Assembly: GCA_000181795.3 (NCBI GenBank)
Contig: CM012954.1
Location: 2,566,823-2,630,822, forward strand
From: Trichinella spiralis
Taxonomy: Eukaryota; Nematoda; Enoplea; Trichinellida; Trichinellidae
Reading direction: 5' to 3'
Length of the DNA: 64,000 nt
Shown: in pieces, positions 36,178 to 49,800 of the stretch
Position numbering within the stretch: the first letter of the stretch is position 1
How the letters are laid out: the number at the start of each line of letters is the position of its first letter
Notes under the pieces: model-generated
What the model was told of the DNA's origin: nothing
Database searches by the model: none
Seen by the model: only the letters and a program-made list of their open reading frames with translations
Made by a program: the position numbers and the translations under genes

Positions 36178-39100
36178 TCACCAATTCATAGAGAGCAGCA
36201 GTACTGAAACAGCGCCAACAATGGTGCATCGAATTGATCCTTTCAGCTTCGCGTTGCTGCTGCTACTCAAACCGAGAGCTTCGAGTTCACCATTCGACAC
36301 TGCAATATATGAAATGTTGAAAATAGAATAATTCAGTTCATCAACAACGAAAATATTATTTTTCACTTACGTTCATGAATTTCATACAATATTATCGACT
36401 CCGTCTCAGGCTGCCTACGTAGAATTGTATTCGGATAGACGAAATCTTCAAGCTGCTTTCGGTTTGAAAGCGGTACATCGACCCGGTAACTGCCAACAGT
36501 GTCGTCCACTGGTCGGCTTGTTCGCCTCGTTTGTTCTGCTTTGGAAACATCCTGATTAGGCGACGTCTTTTGACGAGCATTGTCCATGTCGTTGGACATC
36601 TGTGAACCGGGAGAATTGGTCGTCGCTGAACCAGGCAGTGAGTCGCGGTACTTTAGTAGCCACTGAGGATGATGTATGTTGGTTTGCTTTTTCAACGATC
36701 TGTGATTGTCTTCTCGACCGCGCCGGATGTGAACCAGCATTTTCAGATTGTTAAAACTGCACAAGCCATCGGATCGTTCGTGCATACCTTCGGCTGATCC
36801 GTCTGAGGTGGCTAAAATGAAAATACAATAATTTCATTTCAGTTTTTCCACATCACCATCAAAACGTGAACGTACAGATGAAATAATAATTGTGGCCGGG
36901 TTTGAATTCTAAACCGTTTGGCATTGGAGTGAATTCACGTAAGGTGAGCTTTATTATCGAGTCGACATATGGACTCGAACATTGGCCTACTATGCGTTCT
37001 TTATCAAGAATGCAGTTGTCGTAGCCAAATTTAGATACCTATATTGAAGCGAAAAGCCGAACATTATTACTCGTTTATGTTATTGTTGTTTAAGTTTAGC
37101 GTCTCTTCCATCAGTCGTAAAACTTACCATGTAAATGATGCTATGCTCGGCTTTGTCTTGTGTTACTGTGTCAGTATATTTTGGACAATGAATGTCCACT
37201 GAATCTCTAATGTCAGCATAGACGATTAATCCAGCACTGTTGGCAGTGAACCTAGAACAAATCTCTGCTGTAACTGGTGGTGATATGGAAACGACCTTGA
37301 CGTCAGGGTAATGCAAATAGAATTTTTTGTCCTTGGGCGAGGTCTGTTTCTCCTGCTGAGGGAGAAATGAAGTTACGTCGCCGTCTATCCTGTGCCTATT
37401 GTTCACTAAATATTGTAAACTTGTGCATGCATTTTCTCATTGTACTCTCCCGGAGACCTCTGAAAAAAAACGGTAGTGGACGTTTAGCGCTGTCCACTCT
37501 GTTAATAGTGAAGCTCAATAAGCGGCCAGTTGGGACAATGAGCCATTTGCAGATTGGCATGGCGTGAGAAACGGAACCAAGAACGACCTGATCTCAAATT
37601 TGACCCTGATTGAAGCGTCGTGATGGCGGCCAAATAGCCACACGGTCGGTCAGCGAAAAGAAGCTATGCGTGTCAATTGGGAAAAGCTGATTCACTTCAG
37701 CTACATTATTAAAACCCTGGACGCTGATTTCTCCAGCGAATACATGTAAATTTCGATGTGCTATTGCGAAGTGATTATTTTTTCTTGATTTCATTATAAA
37801 TATATAAATGTAAATTAGCCGAACAGAAAATGAAAAAAAGGCCTTGACACTGGTTGAATTGAGTGGAAAATCTGCTTTATCGGTGAACGACAGATGAGTA
37901 AGGAAAAAACACAAATAATGACTTTTCACACGCTTGAATTCAACAGGGAGTTCGTGAGCAATTTTGTTTGATAATGTTTTTTTTCATGATGCTTCTTTCC
38001 AAATGATAATAATCAAAGAAGGTTAATTGGAAAACTTTTTACGTAAACAGCGTCTTTCCACTCGATTTACTAGATAAGATGACCATACTGGAACCAGAAT
38101 TCTCAGAATATTATATGCAATAATTAATGATAACAAAAAGTTTTTCAATATCAGCTTTTCTTCACGTTTTGCATTTTTTTCCAATGAAAACAAGGAATTT
38201 TGCTATTTTTTAATAATTCAAAGTTCATTAGTTAAAACTGTTCACTATGTTGGAGTTTTCATCACGAAGCATCAGACTGATTAATTAATTAATTAATTAA
38301 TTGGCTTACTTCTACTTCTAATGCTTGCATAACTATTCTATGTCAATACAATATCGTTAATCATCATTGTATTTGAAAATCGAAAACCCTGAATCATATG
38401 ATTCAAATGAAGAAGAAAATAATATTGAAAAATGTCTTTCACATCCTACAGACGAATCATTTTAATTTGTACATTATTTTTGATAAAAATTTCCAATATT
38501 GTAATAATAGCTATTGTTAATGATTGTGTTTGTAATAGATAATAATAATTTTCATGTTCAATTTGATAAAATTTAATCAAATACAGATCGGTACAGTTGT
38601 GCAGAGTGGATGATGATGATGATGAATATAAATTTTTCTTTCGCTTTGAATTGAATGAGCAATGAAATCAACATGGTCAGCAAGCATGCTGCTTAAACTG
38701 AACAAACCAGTTCCGCGCCACATCGTCTTTTTCTGACACTCAACCACTGCTATTTAGCAGTAAATGCTTTTTTACCCCTCTTTTAAGCCATACTAACGAC
38801 TGATCAAACATCAAATTACAATAAAGAACAAACATCCGCACCATTTGCATATATTTATTTATTTATTTATTTATTTGCTTTTATTTTATTGCAATGAATT
38901 CCCTTGGTTTATCTGATTTGTCGATTTTTTTCAAAGGAATGCAATTGTTTGAACAATTAAGTCAAGCATTTGAACGCGGTGCATCAATTTCCAGACTAAC
39001 GAGAAACTGAAAAACTTTTAAAGCTAGACTACACTGCACCTACTCGGAGCAATATTTCTTCTAATAACGACTTTTGAAAATTATCGAAAAAACAATACAA

Positions 39101-41100
39101 ACCATTTTCAAATCCACCGATGATAGAAAATAAATTTTTACAACTGGTCATTATTATTTATTATTCTCTTGATTTCCCACTTTCTATCCTTTCGAAACAT
39201 TGTGAATGCTCAAGGAATAAGGCAGTAGAAGAATTAATATTTGTAAATTGAATTAAATATTATTTTTTGCGTTGCTTTATTTCAATTTATGGTCATCACT
39301 TTATTATTATTATTATGATGATGATTATTATTATTATTATCAGTATAATTGGGCTTTACGCATTTTCGTGAAAGTGAACACCGTTTTTGCAATTTTTTCA
39401 ATTGTTCGCGTTCGTCGATGCGAATGGATTGTTGCGGCGATATGTTTCAAGGTTCCGAGGTTGCGCTTCTTCAGCTGTAATTGTGTTTATCAGTAGTAGT
39501 AAAGAGTAAATGAAACGTGAAGGTAAACCGGCATCTCTTCTCAGATCGACCTGTCAAATTTTGACCGTTCAACTGTTGGTCACTTTTCAAATGCAAACGT
39601 CAGCAGGCTACTGTTGAAAGGCCATTGCGCCATTGCTAGGTGTTGTCCAAATCAGAAACACTTGTCTGGAAAATTTTCTGCCATATCCTGTTGCCCAATG
39701 CATGCTGATGTTGTATTATTATTTTACGTTCACCGTAGGGGAAAGTGGTGATCAAGTTTATTTCAGTTGCTCGATTGCAAGCGAAGTTGAGTGGAGAAAT
39801 GAATTACACACTGGACAGTTGGAGCTTTTTTCCAACCAAACATGCCCTACTGCTCTGTGCTTGAGCTTTATTTGTGATAAGATGGCCGAGCAGCTGAGAC
39901 GCGATCCTTTTGCACACAGAGATCAGTTTCGGATCGCGGTCGTTCAAAGCGTAAGCCATTTGTGTTAACCGCTAATCCTCATACAAACTGGCCTAAAGTA
40001 AGACGCGTCATCCAAAGGCGGCCGGCCTTGAGAACACAACTTGTGAATACAGGGATGAAAGATGGGGGAAAATGAAAAGCCAGGCATCCAGGGGTCGGAT
40101 TGACGCCGCTTAGTCAAGTATAGTAATTGGAGAAAAGATTTGCAGGTGTGTGATTTAGTCACGCAAAGGCAACTTTCAATGACTGCAATTAATGAAGCTG
40201 AAAATATGCGAATCGGTTTTCGCTAATCAGCCGACTGAGACATACCGTCGCCAACAACATCTTTAACATACCGACCAACTGAAGTGGGCATGGAGGAGGA
40301 AGTGAAGCCAGTCTGAACATTGCAGACAAAGAAAGCAATGTTGTGACAACTAGAGCCAGAAGTCTTATCGCATACCTATTTGTGCTCAATGGAAAGGAAA
40401 AAACCTAACCAGAGTCTGGTTTCTAGCTGAACAATATTCTGAAATGCAATGAATCTGTTTTACAATAAAGAAAAGTGTATTTTCGTCTCATTTTTCACTC
40501 TACAATTGGGTATATTTTTTTCAATTTTACTCATTCACAAGGGAAAAAATTACGCACGATGTGTAATAAGCTGACATGTTGAGACATGTTGGACAAAAGA
40601 AGCTACTTTTGAAATCAGCTCTTATTTAGGTCGAAGGTGAATTTTGAAAAACGTCGAGGCCATTTCTAACTCATTCTCAACATTATTACTTTTTGAAATC
40701 AGGCCAACGAATTTTCAGCGTCGACGGCGTCGTCGTCGAGATGCTGTGGACAATTTTTGAAAGGAAAGTTTTCAACCCGTTTCTTAGAAGAAAGCATACA
40801 AATGTCCTGAACAATTTTCAGCTTGAAAGCAATCAATGCAAATTTGTTACGCGATCTGTGATTAGAATTCTTTTCGAAACTTTTCAATCGTTTGCGGTGA
40901 TTGCACGTAGAAGATATAAAATATAAAGCACAAATATTTTGCATTAGACATGCATGGTGGATGCGAACAAGGAGAAAAGTGGAAAAGAAATCTGCTTACT
41001 TTGGATTAGTGGAATTCCAGTATATGTCAGCAAGTTGCTTGGCCAAAGCGAAGCAGCAAGCTTGAGCGAGAAGTATACAGCCAAGCGCACTGGGCGCCAT
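36178..41100 (-). CDS. efn: Ephrin, GPI-anchored type (cluster copy 2)
   Basis: Five exons (minus): 41000-41100, 37128-37251, 36876-37038, 36371-36811, 36178-36299, giving 316 residues in frame. ATG 41100 opens a signal peptide (about 20 residues, ending FALAKQ). The receptor-binding domain follows: LADIYWNSTNP, VDIHCPKYTDT, SIIYM|VSKFGYDNCIL, IVGQCSSPY, FTPMPNGLEFKPGHNYYFI, GLCSFNNLKMLV, with the four conserved Cys. The stalk is long, Ser/Arg/Asn-rich and ends IILYEIHE, as in copy 1. The final exon gives a small-residue region and a hydrophobic end (CTIVGAVSVLLLSMNW), a classic GPI signal, so it would be an Eph ligand on the outer membrane leaflet. Intron 1 is about 3.7 kb and carries one arm of an inverted repeat. 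A minus-strand frame at 40189-40389 inside intron 1 resembles a signal peptide but is not needed by this model. Confidence 0.92.
37252..40999 (-). other. Ephrin copy 2 intron 1
   Basis: A 3.7 kb intron separating the signal-peptide exon from the receptor-binding domain. It holds an ATTA run (about 38278-38301), the right arm of the inverted repeat, an ATTT run (about 38850-38875) and an ATT/GAT microsatellite near 39301-39340. Large first introns often carry enhancers; nothing specific is readable. Confidence 0.6.
38358..38785 (-). repeat. Right arm of the inverted repeat
   Basis: Inverted partner of 34158-34551, located in intron 1 of ephrin copy 2. The 3.8 kb between the arms contains coding exons 2-4 (36178-37251) of that gene. 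I see no terminal inverted repeats, target duplication or transposase, so the arms may be two opposite-facing copies of a dispersed element or a local inverted duplication. Confidence 0.85.
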
Positions 41101-44093
41101 CTTGGCTTTAACTTTTGTGAAGCAAAAACAGAATTATCCCTCAATCAAGTCAGCTGTCAAAAAATTCAGGGTTTGCAGTCAAACTGATTCGCGGTGCAAC
41201 TGGGAACTGTTGGATAGGTTTATATACAGCTCTACTCTGTCGGAGGGGTCAATAAAATTAGCCCTATTGGTCGAAAATTCACCACGCCAGTCGGCTAATG
41301 GAGGTGTCGACAGTAGCGCCCCCTTTTTGCTCGCTGTTCCATTTTGGCATAAATTTGTATAATCTGATCACAACTACTGTATGAACAGAAGCTTGCTTAG
41401 TTGAGAATTTTTTTCGCTTTTCATATAATATTTGTTTATAATTTTATATAAGCCTCGTCACAAGAATCCCGTTCAGTAATCCAAGAACAACAACAATAAT
41501 GATAATTCAATTGTCCTAACCTTACTTCATCTGGATGTGTAGCATAATCGTCATAAAATAAATTTAGTATATCCGTAGCAGGCAACTAGAGGAATTTGTT
41601 TTGAAAGTTGACATTTTTGTCTGATAAATTTCATTTACTAAAATTTTAAATAGCTGGGAAGTGCTTTCTTTTTATTAAATGCTGCTTAGCTTTCTTTAAC
41701 AAAAAATTGTTTTCAAAATAAAGCCCAGATTGGAAAATGATTAAATTGAAAAGTAATATTTGTCTGTTTTTCTTTTAATCTTATCACTTTATCAGTACAT
41801 TTGTATGATTCAACGTTTGACGTGCAGTGTCATTTGATGTTAATAATAGTAACAACAGATAGTGATTCGGATAATAGTGTAGTAAAAGGAAATTCTTTGC
41901 GAGAATTTTTGGAAAAAACAAAAATTTTGGGCGTATTTATTTTAAATATAATTTTGTACATTTACATGCAACTCTGATCGATATGATCGACGAAAGGGGA
42001 TTGAACTTGCATTTCTGCGCGCTTAATCCGTTGTGTTGATAATTGATGCACAATAAGCTTCTGAATGTTTGATAGGTTTCATACAGCAGCTGGTAGCTTC
42101 TGTGGGAAAGGATTATTATTATTATTATTATTATCTGGAAATGTAGATTATGGGTTTTGTGCAGATGTTGAAATTGAAATTAAACACTTTTCTCATACAG
42201 AAAGTATTTGAAATAAACGTAAAATATAAATGTTTCTTTTTTTCGCTGCATTTACACTTGACGCAAATAGTAATTACACGTTTGTGCGTATCTGCGGTTG
42301 CGTGTTTGCGTGTGGGGAGTAAGATCCAATCGAATGATTGCATAAGTAAATTTTTCACTTCAGCTTGTGTAAATTTTCTAAAACTGGAAAATTAACATGC
42401 AGTAAGCAAAATTTGTCCATTTCACTGAACGTTCACTATTGTGCAGAACTGGTGAATTCATTTATTTCATTCTTTCTGTTCAACGTAATAAATTTCAACT
42501 GTCCACAGAGTTCAGTTGATCACAATGTGCAAAGATAGTGGCTTTGCCTAATAATATTTGGTCTGTTATGCTGCTAACTTCGGTCTTTCAAATTCATCTC
42601 GTTCGTCTCTTCTTTACGTAATGAAGATTGAAGGTTTTGTTCAATTTTGCCCATCTGGGAACAATAAGCAGTGATTTTGGCACGATGACCGTGTTCTCCG
42701 CAAGCAATGTCGATCAGCATAATTTAATTTTCCCTTGTTGAACTCTCTGTTCAGTTGCGTTCAGTGCCTCGATCGATCAGAAATTCCAATAATTGAATAC
42801 TTATGCAAATAAGTGAATTTACCAACGACTTTCATTTGAACAATGAAGCAAGCAAGTTATGAGTCGTTTCGTTTTTATTTTTAAACAGTGGGTTCAATTT
42901 CAGTTTTGAGACAATCCTATCACGGTGGTCTAAAGGAAAACTTGAAAATCTGATAATTTGAAAAACATCGATATCGATATCTTTTTTATACATGCATATG
43001 CGTATATCATTTTTTCTTTTCTCTTCCAGCAATGTCTAGCCAATGTAGTTTTGATCAAAGTCAGATAAATTGCTGAGCATGCAACTGAGTAATTTTGACG
43101 GGACTGGAAAAAAGTTTTCTTTTTGCAAACATACCAACACAACTGTAACTAGAATTTTCTAGCGATAATCTGGAATTAGCCTTCAGCGTGTTTTCATACT
43201 GCAAATCTCACAAATCAACGTTGGATTAACAAAATTTTTTGAGCCGACGAGAACACACGACCTGATTTCACCTGACTGCAAAGCAAGTAGATGGCATATT
43301 TGCAAACAGGAACGAAAAAGCTAGATTGAAAAAGCGATTGTCAAGCTAGAACTCAACTTTGCTTACTCCAAGTGATCGATCAGTGATTTTTTGATCGTCT
43401 GCATCCGGCTTCACTATTGCCGGGGAAGTATTTTATTTTATGAAGGGAAATTGATTTATGAAAACAAAAATTCTCAACTATCATCCATCAGCAACAGTGC
43501 TACTGTTGCAAGAAATTAATTATTGATAAAGTTATATCTTTGCAAATGCTATTGACTGAAAAGATTATGACCTAGTTGGGACGGTGGTGTGCGTATGTCA
43601 GATTGCAAGAAAATTATTAAATTATGATAAAATTTATAAGCAATACTTTTTACTTCTGGAAAACATTGTATCCTCTTCCTTTCTTTCCTTTTCTGGACCA
43701 CTTTTTTGAAAATTATCAAGCAGCTTAAGACATTATCCCGTTTTTTATCTATAAATGGTAAAAATGCTCATTTTGGAACGATTTGGATATGCAGGGGTTT
43801 TGAAAAGAGAGTTTCGTTGAAGAATAGTCATTTGTACTAGTGGTTTTTTATATTACACACTTCCCCGATACCTCAATCATGAACATGCTTCAGATTCTTA
43901 GCAAGTTAAAGTTTATCAAAGTTGGTTGCTAATTTTTATTTCTTTTAATGCTTGAAGGCACTGATTTCTTTCTTTGCATTATAAACGGCATGAAGTATTT
44001 TGAAAGTTTTTCGAGCTGTGTGAATATGGAGGGAAATGTGTTTGAAAATCTTGTCGCTGTTTGTTAGTAGTTGAAAATGAACGGCAAGCAATA
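41101..44093. other. Intergenic region between ephrin copies 2 and 3
   Basis: About 3 kb, AT-rich, with an ATT run (about 42112-42134) and a minus-strand AATAAA near 43935 that could end the copy 3 transcript. Short frames on both strands have no splice or domain support. Confidence 0.5.
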
Positions 44094-46845
44094 TTAATTT
44101 AGACAAGTCAGAGAAATAATTAAGAATAAGCTCAGGGCAAAAAGGTGTAAATGAAGGCTTTGCAAGCGACCAGAGCAGACGCTGGCTTTCGAATGGCCGT
44201 TGTTGTTTTGTTGATTTTGATCATCTAAATAAATTAATTTGCTTATTCAACACTGAAAATGTTGCATCAAACACAAATACTCAGTCGTTCAGTTAGTCGA
44301 GCAGGTCGATATGCGTTCGCTCTGTGCTTTGGCGCAGTGAAGCGACTGTTTGACCAATAAACATCATTTCCCGCAGGATTGTTGTGAGCAAAGTTTAGTT
44401 CTGCTGTAAATCTGGCATTTTCACCGGCTCTGTGATTTGGCTGATCCCAAATGATGAACGGTTTAGTCGATGCGCGATTGATGTCAAGCTTGTTTTTACC
44501 TCAAACAAATGAACGAAATTGCCTCTTTTTCCTATATCTTCATAATTGTTATTAATTATGTAAAAAAGTGACTACTTTCCACAGGTTGATAATTCTCTTC
44601 TTTGACGTCGAACTGCAGTCGCATATTTTTCGAATAGCACAATCCACGATCAGTGTTTTGCATACCTTCCATCTTACCGGTGCTAGTAGCTAAAAATTTT
44701 CAACATTATTTTTAACTTTATTCATCGAATTGTACACTCTCTGCCGACAGTGTCAATCAGTTTCAACGTCAATCAGGCATTTCAATCATACGCGGCTGTT
44801 TTTTCTAACTTAATTAGTTTATTTCTAAACTCATTTCCCTATACTGTTTAAATGTGACATACAATATTATTTGAAACGAAAAATGGAATCTGTTAGTAAC
44901 TGAAGGAAAGAAAAAAATGCAGCTTTCAAATATGTGAGATGTGAAATATTCGTTGATATTTGATAGATTTGATAGATGATAATAATTATTATTGTTTCAT
45001 CATGCAACAGTGGCATTATTAGCCGAGGAAATGATGAACAAATTTCTGAAACGAGCTTACTAATTAGATAGTAGCGTCGATTGGGGACAAATTCCAAACC
45101 ACCGGGATTGGGCGTGAAACGTCGGAAAACCACTGTCACCACTTGCTTTTTATAAGGCACTGTACAAAGACCGACCAAACGTGCGGTGGAATTGATTGAG
45201 CATGATTCATAGCCAACTTTGTCAACCTGAAATGTTGTTATTCATTTAAAGAAGAAAAATAAGCAACAATAGTTTTCTAATTGTTGAAGAAAATGGTCAC
45301 CATGTAAATTATTGAAAATTCCAATAAATTTGGTAGCGTTTCTCGTTTATACTGGGGACAGATTAGATCGACTTTGTCATGCAATTGGACAACGAATGGC
45401 TCCATAGCTTTAGTGGAGACGAACCTGAATAATGATCGATGATAAATGATTGACAAAAGATTTGAAACTGAAATGCGTGTTTTTTTGGCATTATATACTA
45501 ATTATTATTATTACTGTTGTTGTTATTTTTTGGAAAGGGTAAAAATTGAAGCCGCCAATATGTGAGATTATTAGTTGCAGTCGAGTATGGTCGAGGCCAT
45601 AGGCGGCGCGAATCAAAGGTACCTGGACTGTGTAAGCTAATTCAAGCAGTGTTTGATTAAAAGTACAATCCGATTTGGCAGCGTTTCTGTGTTGAACCTA
45701 CGATCGGTCATCTGATACTAGCGTTGACCTTGGTTTCAGTTGCTCAGATTGTCTGAACAATGTCTGAACTGTGCTTGATGAAGAAAGAAGCCGCCAACGT
45801 TGGCGTCTGGTCGATGGTTCAAGCCAACTGTGATCACAGAGAATTGGTGACAAACTTTGACAGCTGTCCTGGACATCGACAACGTTATGGTTGCCACTGA
45901 TGGAATCTGAATTGCAAACAACCGACTCGATGTCGTCGCTAGTGAATCTGGCGTCTGCTAAGGTCGATGATTCTTATTTATTCACTTCATACAGACGGGC
46001 TTTTAAACTTCTGTCAATGATCTGACAGTTGGTTGATATTCATCTGACAGTTTTATTGTAAAGTCGACTAATGTTGAATTCATTCATTTTGTTAGAGATT
46101 TGGATATGCTACTTTTTTCTTCTTTACCACATCTACATCATCATTATCAACAAATGCAAATGCAAATATCAAAATGGCACAACTGGCATTTGTTCAGCTG
46201 TCAAATGAAATAAAGACAAACAAGCATCAAGATTCTTTAGTTGATTTGCAACTGAGAGCAATTTTTTCGTTTTATTCATTCAAATTCATGTTCTTGGAAA
46301 GCTGATCAGTGAATACATAAGCGTTACGCAACAATTATCTTTTTATTGAAAAATATGATTAATTTTGTCTCACTATTTGTTCATATTTCTATAATTGCAT
46401 AGAATGAAAAGCGGAAGCAGAAATTGATGATAAAAATAGCATTCAGTTATTACTTTTTTTAAACTATTTATTGCACATATTTCTATTAATTAAGTCCAGA
46501 AAATGTTTGACAAACGACAATCGAGAATGTGTGGGTGTGTGTGTGTGTGTTGTGACTATTTACGAAAACAGTGCTAATTTTTATTTGAACGTTACGCAAA
46601 ATTAATTGTTTGTTCATTACTGCTAATCACCTGTTATCTAAGCTGCGTAACAAGCTTGTTTGAATTATCAATTTATTATCACTATTTGTGAAGCGTGTTT
46701 AGTCAGATTGTACATACACTTACTGCGGATTGGATGAGTTCCAGAAAATAGTGATGACTTTAGCTGATCGAATAATAAGCAACTGATTCAGCAAAACTGA
46801 AAGTACAGTGATTGGTATTGTGGATTTGTGGAACCAGCTTGCCAT
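44094..46845 (-). CDS. efn: Ephrin, GPI-anchored type (cluster copy 3)
   Basis: Six exons (minus): 46724-46845, 45301-45424, 45061-45226, 44576-44689, 44281-44499, 44094-44224, giving 291 residues in frame. The N-terminus (to about residue 28) is a hydrophobic signal. The receptor-binding domain reads VITIFWNSSNP, VDLICPQYKRE, FSIIYM|VDKVGYESCSI, LVGLCTVPY, FTPNPGGLEFVPNRRYYLI, RGLCYSKNMRLQF, again with the four conserved Cys. The stalk is split by introns unlike copies 1 and 2. It includes FIIWDQPNHRAG and an Asn/Gln-rich NDQNQQNNNGH, and ends in a hydrophobic GPI signal (LFALSLFLIISLTCLN). The last intron (44225-44280) is only 56 bp but has good borders. The weakest join is 44576/44499, across a 76 bp intron with a modest donor. 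It is the most divergent of the three and opens the tandem series on the shared strand. Confidence 0.87.
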
Positions 46846-49800
46846 GGCGATGCCATTGCACAACAACGTCAGTTATGTTGTAATTCGATGGATAACTGAT
46901 GATGGATGAGCATCGTAAGATGGGTCTAAATTTTAAAGAAAACCAATGAAATAAACATGAAGCGGAAGTTAAATGAGAGGATTCAGTTTGTTGTTGTTAC
47001 ACGCTTTTCAATTCAACATATGCAAGTAAGTACAGTTGTACGTGTTCAAGAGTTGACTCACATATACAGGAGAGAAAGAGACAGAGAGAGAGAGAGAAAG
47101 AGAGAGAAAGGCAGATAGACAGACAGAGAGCGAGAGAATGAGTGAGCTAGCTTTAGGCTTTGACTAGCCAATAGAGTACGAAAGCACGGAGCGGCCGCCC
47201 AGTTTTGGCCTTTTGTCTGACGGCAAATAGCTGCTGGCTAGCAGGCGTTCAAGAATGGAGTTTGTCAGTTTCATAAGTTTGCATACTTGGATGTTTTGAT
47301 ATCCCAACGCGAACATGATCTAGGATGCTGGTGACGATCGTAGCAGGGGGCAGCAGGCAGGCAGCTCGTGCCAATTTGTCACGCTTCTTATTCACACTTG
47401 TGTTGTAAGTAGGTGCGTCCGAGGTCAGAGACTAGGTGGCGTGGGGTAGTTGCCATGACTAAAAATTGACCCAAATTCCATTTTTACACTACATCATTAG
47501 ACTCTTTTTTCTTTGGTATTTATTTATATTTGTAATATTAAGAATGTCTTCAACCAAGTGAGATTTGGTCTCTTTTTCGTCTTTTTTTACTATTTATTCT
47601 TTTAAAGATTGCTTTCCAATTCAGTTAGCAGTGCAATTTATGGCTATATTGAAAACAGTGTGAAAGGAAATAAAAATTATCCTAACAGTTTAAAGTATCA
47701 CTTTATTTTCGTAATAGCCAACCAAACGTTTGCAAATAGAGAAGTTTCACGACAATAATTTTAAGCTGTACAATAAAAACAGTTCAACTACAATTTTTTG
47801 CTTAAAGTGTAGTCATTTCAGACTTATATGTAGAAATTTTTTGCCCAGTGAAGCAGGCTTTACTTTGTTATGTTGACTGACAACTATTCTGGCAATTTTT
47901 CAATTAATTATTGCAAGTTTTATTACAGTGCAAAAGAATGATATGGAAACGAAGCTTGTTGCGTGATCAGATTTAAATTAAATATCAAGAAATGAAGAGG
48001 GAGAAGATATTTTGTGCATAATTTGAAATTAAATTTATTTCTAAAGTATTGCACCTGCTTTGCTGAAAACTCTGCTCGCTGAAATAACACTAGAAAGAAT
48101 GATTAATAAATGATTTGGCAATGATGATCAGAATTGGAATTTAGTTCCAATAATAATAATTATTATTATTATTAATGAGCTCTTCTGTTCACTGAGAAGC
48201 AGCAGGCAAATTTTGAAAAACACTTTTTGTCAAAGATCTTTGTAATCCAAGTTGCGCAAGTAAATTTAAATGACTAATTTTCCAATGTTGCAAATGTCAA
48301 CTTTTCTAAAACAATGTCCTTGTGTTTCTTTCAATATTTTTTCATTGTTTGCATAAAAAGGCATTTTGCATAAAAAGTTCTAGTTTATAAATGTATTGCT
48401 TATTTTTTTTTAATATTATGCTTATGTGATTGAAATTTGCTCTGTTTCAACTGTTGAAAGCCAAGCCCAACAAAGTCCTTTGGGTATTTTTCAAGGAAAT
48501 CAAGAAGGGGTAATGTTATGTGATCGTGACAGTGCAGCCAAGAAAAATTTATCGCGACCTTGCGTTCAGTGTCACGCAGATGCTAGCCACCCACAGAGAT
48601 GCAGCTGGAAAGCAATTGGTTGTCAGTGGAAAAGTTGCAATGAAAATTTATCGCGATTTGTAGCTATTTATTTTAAAGTTTTGTTTTTGATATGATATGA
48701 TATGATATGATAACGTAATTTGTTGCTCAATATTTTCAATAATAATACTTTTTTTTTCATTGTAATTATCCGTTGTACAATACAAAGTATGTTGTCTGCA
48801 GTGAAAAGATTTTATTTAAAGATTGGAAACGGTTTTAAAGTTGTGCAACTTAAATTCATCGATGATTATGGGGTTAATTTATACAATTTTACATTTTAAA
48901 GCCGAGTGCATTTGGTTTCAAAATTATAACATGAAATTATTAGGTTTTTGAAATTTTCAGAATTTTCCGAATTCTTCTGAGTGGAATTTTAAATTGTAGA
49001 AATTTCTCTCATTGACAGATCTACGAAGAAGGTAGATAGATAATTTGGATCTGCTATTTAGCGACTGAAATTAAAGTATTGCCTGACGAAAAATGGAATA
49101 ACAACAATAGGCCCTGTGATAGATGTGGAAAAGTGCGTTGACTTTGCAGGTTGTCAGATTATTTTTTCTTAATTTCTATTACTCTTGAACTAGAACGCTT
49201 AAATGACAGTATTAGTTTTTGCAACTATGCAGAATATTTATAGTATCATCAGATCTATTCATCGTTGTTACAATTTATTTGAAATACATATATTTCTTCT
49301 ACTCTAGGTGAGGAACTTTTTTTTCAATTGAAATTTTGCTTTTTGTTTCTTTATTTGATTGTTTGCAATGTTAAACGAAATTATTACAATTTGTGTATAT
49401 TGGAATTTCTTTCAGCATTTTTTGTATTTTTTCTGTTCAACTTTCAATAGTAAGACACTAATATGAAATGGAGCAGATTTTTTTTTCCAAATTCTTTCCA
49501 ATTATTACTGTTGAACAATTATTGAACAATAGATAGTGTTCATTTAAAACTTTCTTTTTAAATGACCTTTCAGAAACAAAACGAAAAAGCTAAATAATAA
49601 TGTATTATTATTATTTTTGCACACAATGACATTGTTGTAAAATATGAAATTTCATATTCTTATGAAATGATTTAGAAGAATGATTTATCCTTTATATTAT
49701 TATTTTTTATTTATTTTCCAAAGAGTTTGTTTAATTTCTTATTTTTTAACATTTTCATTAAATAGATATGTTAATTGTATTATTCTAATAGACGTGTTAT

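Noticed and set aside
39633-39968. A 111-codon plus-strand frame in ephrin copy 2 intron 1
   Set aside because: No recognisable domain or splice partners, and on the opposite strand within an intron.
40189-40389. Minus-strand frame with a signal-peptide-like start, considered as an alternative first exon of ephrin copy 2
   Set aside because: It lacks the WNS-NP motif found in the exon at 41000-41100, which joins in correct phase.
48426-48695. An 89-codon plus-strand frame with several Cys
   Set aside because: Starts at a non-ATG codon, no signal peptide, no spacing matching a known Cys motif.
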